Assembly: GCA_051453625.1 (NCBI GenBank)
Contig: JBOZIK010000001.1
Span: 136,160,082 to 136,224,081 of the forward strand
Length of the DNA: 64,000 nucleotides
Reading direction: 5' to 3'
From: Welwitschia mirabilis
Lineage: Eukaryota > Gnetophyta > Gnetopsida > Welwitschiales
Made by a program: the position numbers and the translations under genes. The notes under the pieces were generated by a model. The model made no database searches and had not been told where the DNA came from. It saw only the letters and a list, made by a program, of their open reading frames with translations. Shown here piece by piece: positions 47,447 to 58,288 of this stretch. Position 1 is the stretch's first letter. Each line of letters opens with the position of its first letter.

Positions 47447-47458
47447 GCTCTAATATGA
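47447..47458 (-). promoter_or_regulatory. Primer binding site of copia A, tRNA-Met type
   Basis: The plus-strand GCTCTAATATGA (minus TCATATTAGAGC) matches the initiator tRNA-Met primer site of copia elements with three substitutions. It ends three bases from the right LTR. Confidence 0.75.
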
Positions 47459-47461
47459 CTT

Positions 47462-48613
47462 TGTCAATAGAAGCCTAATAAGCCTAGTTGATTTAGGCTA
47501 ATTTGAGTTGAAGATGTCTTTGATGTTGAAAGATGTTTATAAGATGTACAAATTTCTTTGACCTATTATACATCTTTCTTAAGTTCAATGAGTTAATAGT
47601 ATAAGTCTTTGATGTGTTAGACATCTATCCTAAAAGTTATATTCTATAAAATCAATTTTTTTTTTCAAAGACATCTTTGAAACTAGGAGATGTCTATCCT
47701 TTCAATGACTTTAAAATTGAGTTCTATGAACATATCTTTAAGGCTAAAAGACATATATTTCATGGATTACAGACATCTATCTATTAAAAAACGTCTATCT
47801 TATATGTTAGTTTTGAAACAGGGTCCGAAAAACACTAAAATGAAGTTTTAATGGTAAAATCTATAAGCTAATGCATATACTATCATGTCTAAATCGAAGA
47901 AAACACTTTAAAGTGAATTTAAAGCCTCGAAAAAATCATTCTTTCTTGATATTTGATCAAATACAAAAATATTCTTCTCTTTTTATAAAATAATACAAAT
48001 ATCTCATCAAATGATCAAATCCTTTAAGAACTCTTTCAAGATCATAAATCTTTGACTAAATTTCACAAGTGTGAGTTTGAATATTTCTTATTTAATGATG
48101 TGAACTCTTATTTCATCAAAATTATCTGATCTTTAATAAATCTAAATATATTTAAATATTAAATAAACCTATAATTAAAGTATGGAACATGATCAAGCTA
48201 ACTTCACTTAAGCTACTAAAACATCCCTTATTGTTGAAGCTTATTAAAATAGTAATGTAGCATTTATCAATCTTTCAAGAATTGAATCAAGCATCAAGCA
48301 TAGATGTAGCGAAAATAAAGCACACTAAAATAAATCTTTAACCTAGGAAAATTCTATTCATCTTTTTAAGAAGTATTAGCCTATCTTAATTTATGCCTAG
48401 TCACATTCTTTTATACTTGAAGTGAATGGCATTCCATTCCATCTCACTAATATGGGATAAATTCCTTTTATTTTTCTTAAAAAATTAACTTCCTAAAAAC
48501 TATGTTAATACAACATAAAAAAGTAAACCTATTTAACTAATTGACACTAAGGCATACATGAAAAACAACATGTATAACATTATGGTGGTCATATTAGACC
48601 ACATAATATAACA
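47462..48613 (-). repeat. 5' LTR of copia A
   Basis: 1152 bp, without gaps. On the minus strand it starts TGTTATATTATGTGG and ends CTATTGACA. It carries the same word array as the 3' LTR at 47512-47796, including one site (47789-47796, AAACGTCT) that still has the CpG. Confidence 0.9.
48409..48415 (-). promoter_or_regulatory. LTR TATA box, copia A 5' LTR
   Basis: TATAAAA on the minus strand in CAAGTATAAAAG, about 200 bp from the LTR start and conserved in the partner LTR. Confidence 0.55.
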
Positions 48614-48618
48614 CTAAC

Positions 48619-50358
48619 TAATGAAAATAAAAGTTTGAAAATAGATAATATCACAAATTATACTAAGTGTTTGCAATGTTTAGGAGGAGTTATGGATCTG
48701 AGCGATTCTAGACAAAGGATGAAGAATTACAAATTTTCTTCACAAGCTTATAACACCCCCTATATTACTTTGATTCATGTGTGTTCCACATTAATTTAGC
48801 TTCTCCTTCTTAAATACAATATTCATGTCTTCCTTGAGTAATTCAGCTTATATCCTCTACAATAGTAAGGTAATCTAGAAAAAATATTTCCTTTGTGATT
48901 TTAGAAGTATTATTCTTCTCATGAGGCTATCTTAATATGCATGATCCTAATGCACAATTAGCTCTTGAAAAGGCTTTTTAGCTTGAAATTAAATTTGAAA
49001 GACATGGAATTAGCTAATATAAATTTTTAAGGTGAGGATATGAACACAATTATTTCTAAATTATTTATTACATATAGTTTTTAATAAAGAATAAGAAAAA
49101 GAAATATATAAATCTAGAATGTTATTTGTATAAAAATTATATATAAAACTAGAAAAGATTAAAAAATTATAGTTTTTTTATTTACATAGAGCCAAGGAAA
49201 GTTCCATTTTGAAAGAAATAAAGTGATTTGAAAATTTTAAACAAAATTGATTAATGTGGATTATCAATGGGTAGGTGCCTAAGTCTATTTTCAATTGGTA
49301 GTAAGTGATTTTTAAGGCAACATAAAAAGATTTACAATTTTGATTCTATTTTTATCCTTTAAAATATAAAGAATATATATTTCCATATTTAATCACTTCT
49401 ATTCACTTTTTATTTTTGGTTTAGCTAATTTCAGATGCTCTTTTTTTAAGTCAGAAGTTTATATATCTTTCTAGAGTTGTATTTAAGTATGTTAAGATCT
49501 TTCCCTAACTCCATAGACTTCACATGTATCTTTTATTTGTAATAATTTTGAAGGAACTTGAAATAAGAGTTTTGTGGTTGTATTAAATAGTGCTTTGACT
49601 ATAATTGAAATGGTATTTTTAAGCAATTTGGTTCAAAGGTGAAATATGTAAATTGTTTTCACTGGCTTTTGGAGCAACTGACTCTCTTTAGTTGACATAG
49701 TAGTAAAAAATATCTATAAGATATTATTACTATCTAAGGAAAAAAATCCAACTACCTAAGCACTTGTGAAGTACCTTCTTGATTAGATCTTATAAGGTTG
49801 TATATCCATTTCTCCAAAAATTTGTCTTCATATTCTTCAAAGATGCATACATAACAAAGCTTTAATTGATGTTTTCAATTTTTTTTAAAAAGAAAGATGC
49901 TAGGTGTAAGATGTAAATGACCTTGACAATTTAGCCAGCATCTTCTTAGACTTGGGAACTAAAACATGTTTCCATTGCTTATTACTTACAATTAACTAAT
50001 GTATCCATCTAACTCTTAACATCTTTTCTTTAGTAGTAACATTAATTAGGCCTAAAATACCAAAATTTTAATGAATCATAATATTTTTCCATTTACATAG
50101 GAAAAATAATTTTTATCCATGGGAGAAAAATTCACAAGGTGTAATATTTAAAATGTTAAAAAGCATATGAATCTTTCTTTTTAAAGTACAAAAGAAAATT
50201 ATCCCATCTATATGGTCTGTAGGTTAGTAATTGTTAATCTAGATAAAGATCAATAGCTACATGGAAAATTATTTGATTTGTAACCTAAACATTCGAAATA
50301 ATTCAAGTGTATTTATAACTTCAATATTAAATCAATCTCAAATTCAAGGTACTAGCGA

Positions 50359-50360
<2 letters not shown>
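48619..50360. other. AT-rich, no gene recognised
   Basis: Many stops in all frames; no repeat border or RNA gene seen. Confidence 0.5.
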
Positions 50361-50433
<73 letters not shown>

Positions 50434-51281
50434 NNNNNNNNNNNNNNNNNNNNNNNNNNNNNNNNNNNNNNNNNNNNNNNNNNNNNNNNNNNNNNNNNNN
50501 NNNNNNNNNNNNNNNNNNNNNNNNNNNNNNNNNNNNNNNNNNNNNNNNNNNNNNNNNNNNNNNNNNNNNNNNNNNNNNNNNNNNNNNNNNNNNNNNNNNN
50601 NNNNNNNNNNNNNNNNNNNNNNNNNNNNNNNNNNNNNNNNNNNNNNNNNNNNNNNNNNNNNNNNNNNNNNNNNNNNNNNNNNNNNNNNNNNNNNNNNNNN
50701 NNNNNNNNNNNNNNNNNNNNNNNNNNNNNNNNNNNNNNNNNNNNNNNNNNNNNNNNNNNNNNNNNNNNNNNNNNNNNNNNNNNNNNNNNNNNNNNNNNNN
50801 NNNNNNNNNNNNNNNNNNNNNNNNNNNNNNNNNNNNNNNNNNNNNNNNNNNNNNNNNNNNNNNNNNNNNNNNNNNNNNNNNNNNNNNNNNNNNNNNNNNN
50901 NNNNNNNNNNNNNNNNNNNNNNNNNNNNNNNNNNNNNNNNNNNNNNNNNNNNNNNNNNNNNNNNNNNNNNNNNNNNNNNNNNNNNNNNNNNNNNNNNNNN
51001 NNNNNNNNNNNNNNNNNNNNNNNNNNNNNNNNNNNNNNNNNNNNNNNNNNNNNNNNNNNNNNNNNNNNNNNNNNNNNNNNNNNNNNNNNNNNNNNNNNNN
51101 NNNNNNNNNNNNNNNNNNNNNNNNNNNNNNNNNNNNNNNNNNNNNNNNNNNNNNNNNNNNNNNNNNNNNNNNNNNNNNNNNNNNNNNNNNNNNNNNNNNN
51201 NNNNNNNNNNNNNNNNNNNNNNNNNNNNNNNNNNNNNNNNNNNNNNNNNNNNNNNNNNNNNNNNNNNNNNNNNNNNNNNNN

Positions 51282-51345
<64 letters not shown>
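50361..51345 (+). repeat. (GA)n microsatellite interrupted by an 848-N gap
   Basis: Uninterrupted (GA)n occupies 50361-50433 and (GA)n with two GC interruptions occupies 51282-51345. The 848 Ns between start and end inside the repeat. Purine-rich, imperfect sequence continues to 51460. The long Ser-Leu frame across it is an artefact of the repeat and the Ns. Confidence 0.9.
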
Positions 51346-51347
<2 letters not shown>

Positions 51348-52261
51348 AATGCAAGAGAAGAAGGAAAGGGGAGGGAGAGAAAGAGGAAGAGGAAAAGAGA
51401 GAAATAAAGAGAGGGATAAGGAAAAGAAGAGAGTGAGGGATGGGAAGAGGGGGACATATGAAAAGCTTCTAAGGGTTATGAATGTTAGCTAAGTGCTTGC
51501 ATTAAATTTTCTAATGAGCCTTAGGAAAGAATTAGGCATAATAGAGAGAATTCTTTTATAGTTCTAATGATGTTTTGCTACCTGTCTATTGATGCATTAA
51601 TGTTAGGATGTCTAAGGATTTCTACTAGAATCCTTATTTGTTTGTCACCCTAGATTATTAACTTGTTAAAGATAGAAATGTTAAGATCCATTCCAAGGAC
51701 ATCCCAAGTTGGAAAGTTTAAGCATTTTAGTTGTAATATTCAAAATATGAAAAAATTATTACTAGAAAATCTAAATCAAGTCTGGGACCTCTGTAGTTTA
51801 AAGTAGGACATTTGAGCCTACATTGTTATGAAATTTCACAAAAAAATGAATCTTTTTTGAGCTCTGAATATGATAAACTAGTTTTAGATCTTTCTATCTT
51901 TCAAACTTTGATTGTCTATTAGTTATCAAATGTTTATTTGTCTATTTTGAGATATTTATAAAATTGCCTCTATTCAGGATCTATAAAAAAAAGGATTTTT
52001 GAATATGTAGTATGACATGCTTACAATGGTTGTATCATCTCCTTATTCTCTCATGTTCTCTAACGTCTTATCCTTATAATCATCTTTAAAGATTTTTATA
52101 CCAAGATTTATTTAATAATTTATCTTTTAAACATCTTGTAGATTATAAATAATTTTTATAATCATTATTTATAAGCTTCATTATACCATGGAACTAATTG
52201 CTTATTTCTTATAAGGTTAAAAGCCCTTTCATCATACTTGTTTTATTGTACTAGCTTAAGT
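51346..52261. other. Purine tract tail, then AT-rich, no gene
   Basis: Positions 51346-51460 are nearly all purine (AGAAGGAAAGGGGAGGGAGA). The remainder is AT-rich with no recognised feature up to the copia B target duplication. Confidence 0.5.
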
Positions 52262-52462
52262 AAGAATGAAATACAGATTGACCCTAGAGGGGGATGAATA
52301 GGTTATAAGAAAAATATTCATCCACTTCAAATACCTATAAATGAAAGTCAAACACATCATCAAAAAATCACAAAATATTTTATGGTGGATAGACACCAAC
52401 CTTCATCTCTTAGATCACCTGTCTCTAGCTTGCATAGATTAATCTCAAAGGTTGGTTTTTAG

Positions 52463-52782
52463 GCTCATCATAAACATATACATTTACTAGATAATTTTGG
52501 GGTTGATCCATAACCAGAAGAAAAGTATATAAGAAAAGTACACAAATGCACAGTTATGCTCCATAAGAATAANNNNNNNNNNNNNNNNNNNNNNNNNNNN
52601 NNNNNNNNNNNNNNNNNNNNNNNNNNNNNNNNNNNNNNNNNNNNNNNNNNNNNNNNNNNNNNNNNNNNNNNNGCTCATCATAAACATATACATTTACTAG
52701 AGAATTTTGGGGCTGATCCATAACCAGAAGAAAAGTATATAAGCAAAGTGCACAAATGCACAATTATGCTCCATAAGAATAA
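52463..52782 (+). repeat. 110-base repeats flanking a 100-N gap in the LTR
   Basis: GCTCATCATAAACATATACA... fills 52463-52572 and again 52673-52782 with a few substitutions, on the two sides of exactly 100 Ns. The partner LTR has a single copy at about 62011-62122. Confidence 0.92.
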
Positions 52783-53152
52783 GTAGTATAGTAAGCTCTT
52801 ACATGTGATAGTACAAAGAGAAGATCCCAAAAGAAATCTAAACTCATAATTATTTAAGTACAAAATGATTAATGTAATAGTTAAGTGTTAAAATAGGTGA
52901 CCTTCATTTTAGAAGGGAAGTTACTTAAATAGAGTAGCCACAAAAGTTATTCATTTAGAGAAAAGAAGTGGACTGTTATAATGGATTCNNNNNNNNNNTT
53001 TTGATAAACTACAAAAGTATAATAGTCATATTTGTATTATGTTGAATCGACCTCAAAATAGACTCCATCATCCTAGTATTTGATTATCCTTTTTTATTTA
53101 GTTTCACTACCATTTCTTGATTTAAATTTATCACTGTTAAATAGGGACATTT

Positions 53153-53608
53153 AGTCACCCTTCAATAATTTGTTTAGTTATCCTTTATTGATGTAGATTT
53201 ATTAGTCTATTATATAAGAATATTTATTCATCATTAAATAAATATGGGGTCAATCTTATTTAGATCGCCCTTACTTAAGATATCGGTTAACCTTATTACA
53301 GTCGATTCTAGGCAGTATGTAGTCACCCTTAATTAAATACTTAGTTGTCCTTACTGTTAGTAGACTAAAATTTTGAAATTTGTAATTTTTGGTCACCCTT
53401 TATCATATGATTGGTCGCCTGCATTTGTCTTAGTATATTACAGATTTGAAAGTCGGTTGCCCTATGCAACATGCACGGTCATCCATGTTGGAACCAGTCT
53501 TCATCTGATTAATAGTTCAGTCACCCTATCTTGGAAGCTTAGTCACCTGATACTGAAGCATTATCTTACTAACAGTTTGGTCATCCTATTAATTTCATAT
53601 GGTCACCT
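53153..53608. repeat. Reiterated GGTCACC-type words in the copia B LTR
   Basis: Words of the form (A/G)GTC(A/G)(C/T)C(C/T) start at 53153, 53321, 53391, 53413, 53477, 53519, 53541, 53579 and 53601, with GGTTGCCC at 53455. One still reads GGTCGCCT (53413). They lie about 140-600 bp from the LTR start on the element's strand, in the U3 part. Similar words recur in the partner LTR and in 55120-55500. Confidence 0.75.
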
Positions 53609-53650
53609 ACTTGATGCTAAATATACGTGTATATAACAGGTTGTTGTCCA

Positions 53651-53661
53651 GATTTATATAG
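53651..53661 (-). promoter_or_regulatory. TATA-like site in the copia B 3' LTR
   Basis: CTATATAAATC on the minus strand, about 90 bp from the LTR start and identical in the other LTR (63128-63138). The closeness to the LTR edge makes its use as the main promoter uncertain. Confidence 0.35.
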
Positions 53662-53747
53662 TGGTCTCCCAATGTTGGAAAATCTCTGCACAATAACTAA
53701 CTCCATAAAAACTTTTTAATTTGATCAATGATAATAGGTCCTCAACA

Positions 53748-53761
53748 AACTTTCCCTTTGT
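53748..53761 (-). promoter_or_regulatory. Polypurine tract of copia B
   Basis: On the minus strand GACAAAGGGAAAGTT directly precedes the LTR start TGTTGAGG. Confidence 0.8.
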
Positions 53762-54059
53762 CATTAATTGAGACAAAATATTATTTTAACATGTAGACTA
53801 CTCTTTGATTAAATAAATTTGCAATCAAGTTAAATTTACATGATTTTGTAGGAAGGAAAAAATAGTTTAGACAAGAGAGATTTTTAGTAGTTAAAAAAAA
53901 ATTTGTATTAATTAAAATATTTGAATTACAAGTAAAGGAATACATTTTACATTAAAACTCACAAAAGTACATATGACAAAAATACAATGTATTCTCCCCC
54001 TTTTTTATGAAATCAAGGACAAGGAGTATAATACGAATAAGAGAAGCAAAAGACTTAAT

Positions 54060-54902
54060 CATACTCCAATCCTTTAGAAGACTAGGCACCCTCACTTTCA
54101 GAAGTATAAGTGACTAGAGTACCACTATCAATGAGAAAAGCCTTGATATGTTGAGTACGAGAATCAAGTCAACGCAAAAGATGAAGGATGTTTGAAGTGT
54201 AAGAAGCCTTGACCTTGGGTCTGGATGGAGTAGTAGGCTCTTCAAGATGAGGAATGTCAAAGTATTAATAAATCTATGTTATAATAAAAGGATACGACAG
54301 GGAATACCTCTTATAAGGCTGAAGTTGATTTGCCATGTGCTTTAGGATAATGCCAGGAGCGTTAATATCACATCTTCGATCTAATGAGTAGAGAAGGTAG
54401 ACTCGATAGTTGAAGAGTTCATCTATATGCTTGGTAATAAGAAGGAAATTATAGGAAAATATCAATTGCAAAAGATAAAACTTAGGAAAAAGTTATAAAG
54501 CTTTGAGGTCTTCTTTCAAGTGAGAGTAGTTCCACATACATGCCAAGTGGTAATATCCTTTTCTTCAAAGGACTCATCCATGGGTTAATATCCTCTCAAA
54601 TTTCCTTGAGGTATTCTAGTGAGGGAAGCTATTATATTAGTAGTTATGTGCATCTCATGGCCAAAAACATAGGTAATAAAGGTGGAGTGAGCAACATCAA
54701 ATCGAGCATTTGAATAGAATAACTGAGTGATTAAAGGATAATGTGTGCTTGAAACATGGAGAAAGTAACTTTATTTTACTTCCTCAAGAAGAGCCTAGAT
54801 CTCCCTCATACTAAGGAACTTCACAGGTTTGCAGGTCCTCTCCAAAGCAATGGGGCTATATTTAAAGTCCTTTTCAAAATACTCTATTTTCTTTGAATTC
54901 AT
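54060..54902 (-). pseudogene. Extra ORF after pol (SIRE env-like / 'putative plant transposon protein' type)
   Basis: On the minus strand the probable start is ATG at 54900-54902 (MNSKKIEYFEKDFKYSP). The frame continues, with stops, PLITQLFYSNARFDVAHSTF, TYVFGHEMHITTNIIASLTR and IPQGNLRGY. After a frameshift, 54274-54471 reads HIDELFNYRVYLLYSLDRRC, then INAPGIILKHMANQLQ and YSLSYPFIIT. This order (short helix-turn with IP-x-G, then an HxDE.. block, then a LPYG-like block) resembles the plant transposon-protein domain often found in or beside SIRE and other retroelements. Its role is unknown. It is in the same orientation as pol, as env-like ORFs of SIRE are. No signal peptide or membrane anchor is evident. 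Confidence 0.5.
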
Positions 54903-55600
54903 TTTTGATGTAGCTAGGAGGTTTGATAGAAAACTCCTTTCTTCTCTTCTTATAACCCTCTCCTAACTATTAAGAAGCCATTTGAAGACTAGATCTAAAG
55001 AAAAAATATAAGAAAGATGAAGAATGGACCATAGGAGCTGAGAAAAATAATAAGAGAGGAAAAAACAAGTGAGGGTTTGACAAGACATGTGTGAATTTAA
55101 GAATCCATGATGTACCATTTTAAATATAGGCGACCGATCGATAAGTTTAGTGAACCCATGTAAAATTTTAAAATTTAAAATGTAAGGCAGTGGTTAACTA
55201 TAAATTATTAGTGATCAACATTGTGAAAGAAAGATTTTATAGAAAAAGTAAGGCAAAGTTAATTGACCTAAAGACAACAAGTGATGATCTCATCTAACCA
55301 GAAAAGAATCTGAATGAGGTCAATCTTAGAATAAAGGATGGTTGATCCATTGATGAGAGGATTTAATAGTAAATACTAAGATGAATCTGGTCAATCTAGA
55401 GATATGATTTGGTCAACCTATAGTTAAAGAATTTAACAGAAAAAAACCAAAAGACAAATGGTCATCTCACTTTACTAAGAAGGTCAACTGGGGTTCAGTT
55501 TGATATAATTAAAAAAGTTTTGAACCATCAATTGAACTCTACTATTTAGTTGAGGTTGGGTTTTTTAGGTCTCTTTCAGACATGATACCCAAAAAGTAAT
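54903..55600 (-). other. Copia B spacer between RNase H and the extra ORF
   Basis: No clear ORF. The segment 55120-55500 repeats words such as GGCGACC, GGTCAATC, GGTCAACC and GGTCATC in both orientations, resembling the reiterated LTR words. Confidence 0.5.
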
Positions 55601-56229
55601 AAAGTGTAGTAAAGCAATCAGACAATAAAGGTTTTGTAAAAATATTAGCCAATTGATCTTAAGTACAAATATATTCTAGTGTAATAAATTTCTTTTCTAC
55701 CAAGTCTTAGATAAAGTAATACCTGAATTTGATATGCTTAGTGCAAGTGTGTTAAACTAGATTATGAATGATTTGAATGACACCTTAGTTGTCACATAGT
55801 ATAGAAACTTCTAGTATCTAAGTGCAGCAAGCTCCAATAGCTATGTATTCAGCTTTAGCTATGAAGAGAGATATGGAGCATTGTTTCTTACTGTATCAAG
55901 CTATAAGGTAATTTATAAATAAGAAACATCCATCACTTATATTCTTTTGATCATATTTGTAGTTAGCCTAGTCCAGATCACTATAACCTATTAATATTAA
56001 AGGAGTATTACTTGAATACCATAAACCAAAATCAAGAGTACCTTTTACATAGTGAAGTATCCTCTTTACAGCAATAAGATGAGATTTCTTTGGTTTACTT
56101 TGATACCTAGCACACAAACCAACACTAAATGCTATGTTAGGATGACTAGATGTTAGATAAAAGAGACTTCTAATAATGCTATAATATAACTTTTAGCCCA
56201 TATCCTTACCTTCTTTATCAAAGGAAAGT
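55601..56229 (-). pseudogene. Degenerate copia B RNase H
   Basis: On the minus strand the frame reads LIGYSDLDQANYKYDQKN, where the family has a S-D-x-D block with a catalytic Asp. It continues YSKKQCSISLFIAKAEYIAI with the A-E-Y motif intact, and closes with HIKFRYYF and QLANIFTKPL, the standard end of copia pol. Three or four in-frame stops are present. Confidence 0.9.
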
Positions 56230-56558
56230 TTAATGTTCATAGCCATTGGAGAGTCCATACACTTTGAATTTTCAATTTTAAATTTTTTGATTAGATATAA
56301 ATAGTATTTATTCTAACTTATGAATATACCATCTTCATGTTATTGGATTTGTAGGCCTAAAACATGTTAACTGGTTTAAACATGCTCATTTCAAACTTAG
56401 AACTCATCAGATTTGTAAAATCATTTAATAATCTTTCATTTAGTTAATCCAAAAATAATGTCATCCACATAAATTTGAACTAAAATTAAATTATCATTCA
56501 ATAATTTTCTAAATAAAGTTCTATTTAAGAGCTTTTAGTAAAACCATGCTAAAGTAAA

Positions 56559-56897
56559 AAAGAGGAAAGATTTTCATACCATGCTTTGGGAACTTGTTTT
56601 AGCCCATACAATGCCTTGTTAATTTGTATACATAATCTGGNNNNNNNNNNATTAGGAAAGCCTTATAGTTATTTTACATAAATTTATTCTTTAATTTGTC
56701 TATTTATAAATGCACTCTTTACATCCATTTGAAAAACTTTTATTTTCTTATAGTAGGCAAAAGCTAGAAATATCCTTATAAACTCTAGTCTAACAACAGA
56801 AGCAAATGTATCATCATAATATACTCCTTCAATTTGAGAGTATCATTAAATCACAAGTCTAGTTTATTCTTAGTAATCTCATTCTTTTCATTTACTT
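56559..56897 (+). repeat. RT segment repeated across a 100-N gap, left copy
   Basis: AAAGAGGAAAGATTTTCATA... recurs at 56998-57335 with few changes; the copies abut the gap. A 10-N run lies at 56641-56650. Confidence 0.9.
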
Positions 56898-56997
56898 NNN
56901 NNNNNNNNNNNNNNNNNNNNNNNNNNNNNNNNNNNNNNNNNNNNNNNNNNNNNNNNNNNNNNNNNNNNNNNNNNNNNNNNNNNNNNNNNNNNNNNNN

Positions 56998-57335
56998 AAA
57001 GAGGAAAGATTTTCATACCATGCTTTGGGAGCTTGTTTTAGCCCATACAATGCCTTGTTAAGTTTGTATACATAATCTGGCTTATGAGGATTAGAAAAGA
57101 CTTATAGTTGTTTTACATAAATTTCTTCTTTAATGTGTCCATTTATAAATGCACTCTTTACATCCATTTAAAAAACTTTTATTTTCTTATAGTAGGAAAA
57201 AGCTAGAAATATCCTTATAAACTCTAGTCTAGCAACAGAAGAAAATGTATCATCATAATATACTCCTTTAATTTGAGAGTAACATTAAACCATAAGTCTA
57301 GTTTGTTCTCGGTAATCTCATTCTTTTCATTTACT
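56998..57335 (+). repeat. RT segment repeated across a 100-N gap, right copy
   Basis: Partner of 56559-56897. It has TGGCTTATGAGG where the left copy has the 10 Ns. Confidence 0.9.
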
Positions 57336-57625
57336 CTATTTCTAAAGATCCATTTTGTACCTATAAAATTTTTTCTGGTTGATTTAGGAAAAAGAGACTA
57401 CACCTGATTTCAAGAGAATTATTCAAGTTCTTCTTGCATTGCATTCATCTAATAAGGCTTAGCTTTAGAATTCTTAAAGGTTCTTGGTTCCACCTAAGAT
57501 AACAAAGAAATATGAGCATTAAAATTTTTAAGAGAGTTACTAGTGACAATAGCTTCTTAGACATTTCTAATGATTGAGTCCAAAGAATGATCCTTGAGTT
57601 TTTTGATTTCTAGTATTGTCTTATC

Positions 57626-57835
57626 TCTTGAGTTGTCTCTGTTATGGTAGAAAGAAGAAGGAACTAAATTTTTATCATGTTCAAAGGATTTTAAAGTATC
57701 AGGAACATCATGAATTTTCACATTTATAGATTCTTCCATATGAAGAGTGCACTTGTTAAATACTCTATAACCTCTACTCGATTGAGAGTACCACAAGAAA
57801 ATTCCTTTATCAGATTTAAAGTTAAATTTAGATAA
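57626..57835 (+). repeat. Integrase-end segment repeated across a 243-N gap, left copy
   Basis: TCTTGAGTTGTCTCTGTTAT... recurs at 58079-58288, the same 210-base length, abutting the gap. Confidence 0.92.
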
Positions 57836-58078
57836 NNNNNNNNNNNNNNNNNNNNNNNNNNNNNNNNNNNNNNNNNNNNNNNNNNNNNNNNNNNNNNNNN
57901 NNNNNNNNNNNNNNNNNNNNNNNNNNNNNNNNNNNNNNNNNNNNNNNNNNNNNNNNNNNNNNNNNNNNNNNNNNNNNNNNNNNNNNNNNNNNNNNNNNNN
58001 NNNNNNNNNNNNNNNNNNNNNNNNNNNNNNNNNNNNNNNNNNNNNNNNNNNNNNNNNNNNNNNNNNNNNNNNNNNNNN

Positions 58079-58288
58079 TCTTGAGCTATCTCTGTTATGG
58101 TAGAAAGAAGAAGGAACTAAATTTTTATCAGGTTCAAAGGATTTTGAGGTATTAGGAACATCATGAATTTCAAAATTTATAGATTCTTTCATATGAAGAG
58201 TGCATTTGTTAAATACTCTATAAACTCTACTCGATTGAGAGTACCACAAGAAAATTCCTTTATCAGATTTAAAGTTAAATTTAGATAA
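58079..58288 (+). repeat. Integrase-end segment repeated across a 243-N gap, right copy
   Basis: Partner of 57626-57835; runs on into the integrase core. Confidence 0.92.

Larger units (their letters stand above)
41648..48613 (-). mobile_element. Ty1/copia LTR retrotransposon A, degenerate
   Basis: LTRs at 41648-42772 and 47462-48613 enclose, on the minus strand, gag, a zinc knuckle, integrase, RT and RNase H. Integrase before RT defines Ty1/copia. A tRNA-Met-type primer site sits beside the right LTR and a purine tract beside the left one. The target duplication is CTAAT at 41643-41647 and CTAAC at 48614-48618, one C/T difference. Catalytic residues of integrase and RT are mutated and frames are broken, so the copy is dead. 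A 470-N gap covers most of the protease. Confidence 0.93.
52267..53747 (-). repeat. 3' LTR of copia B
   Basis: Matches 61817-63224. A 100-N gap (52573-52672) is flanked by a 110-base repeat (52463-52572 and 52673-52782) that the other LTR has once. Without the gap and one copy the length is 1271 bp. On the minus strand it starts TGTTGAGGACC and ends TATTTCA. Confidence 0.92.
56230..57500 (-). pseudogene. Copia B reverse transcriptase, broken but with catalytic residues kept
   Basis: At 56730-56700 the minus strand reads VFQMDVKSAFIN with the first catalytic Asp intact, and at 56460-56471 IYVDDII with both active-site Asp residues. Upstream (57420-57320) the N-terminal RT block is recognisable. 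A 100-N gap (56898-56997) has the same 338 bases on both sides (56559-56897 and 56998-57335), so the block around QMDVKSAF appears twice. Stops are present (for example directly after the QIKE block). The contrast with copia A, where all three Asp residues are lost, suggests a later insertion. Confidence 0.92.

Noticed and set aside
50327-51457. 376-residue Ser/Leu-rich minus-strand frame
   Set aside because: It is the translation of a GA microsatellite plus 848 Ns.
53373-53636. 87-residue plus-strand frame
   Set aside because: Runs antisense to the copia B element within its LTR; not conserved in frame in the other LTR.
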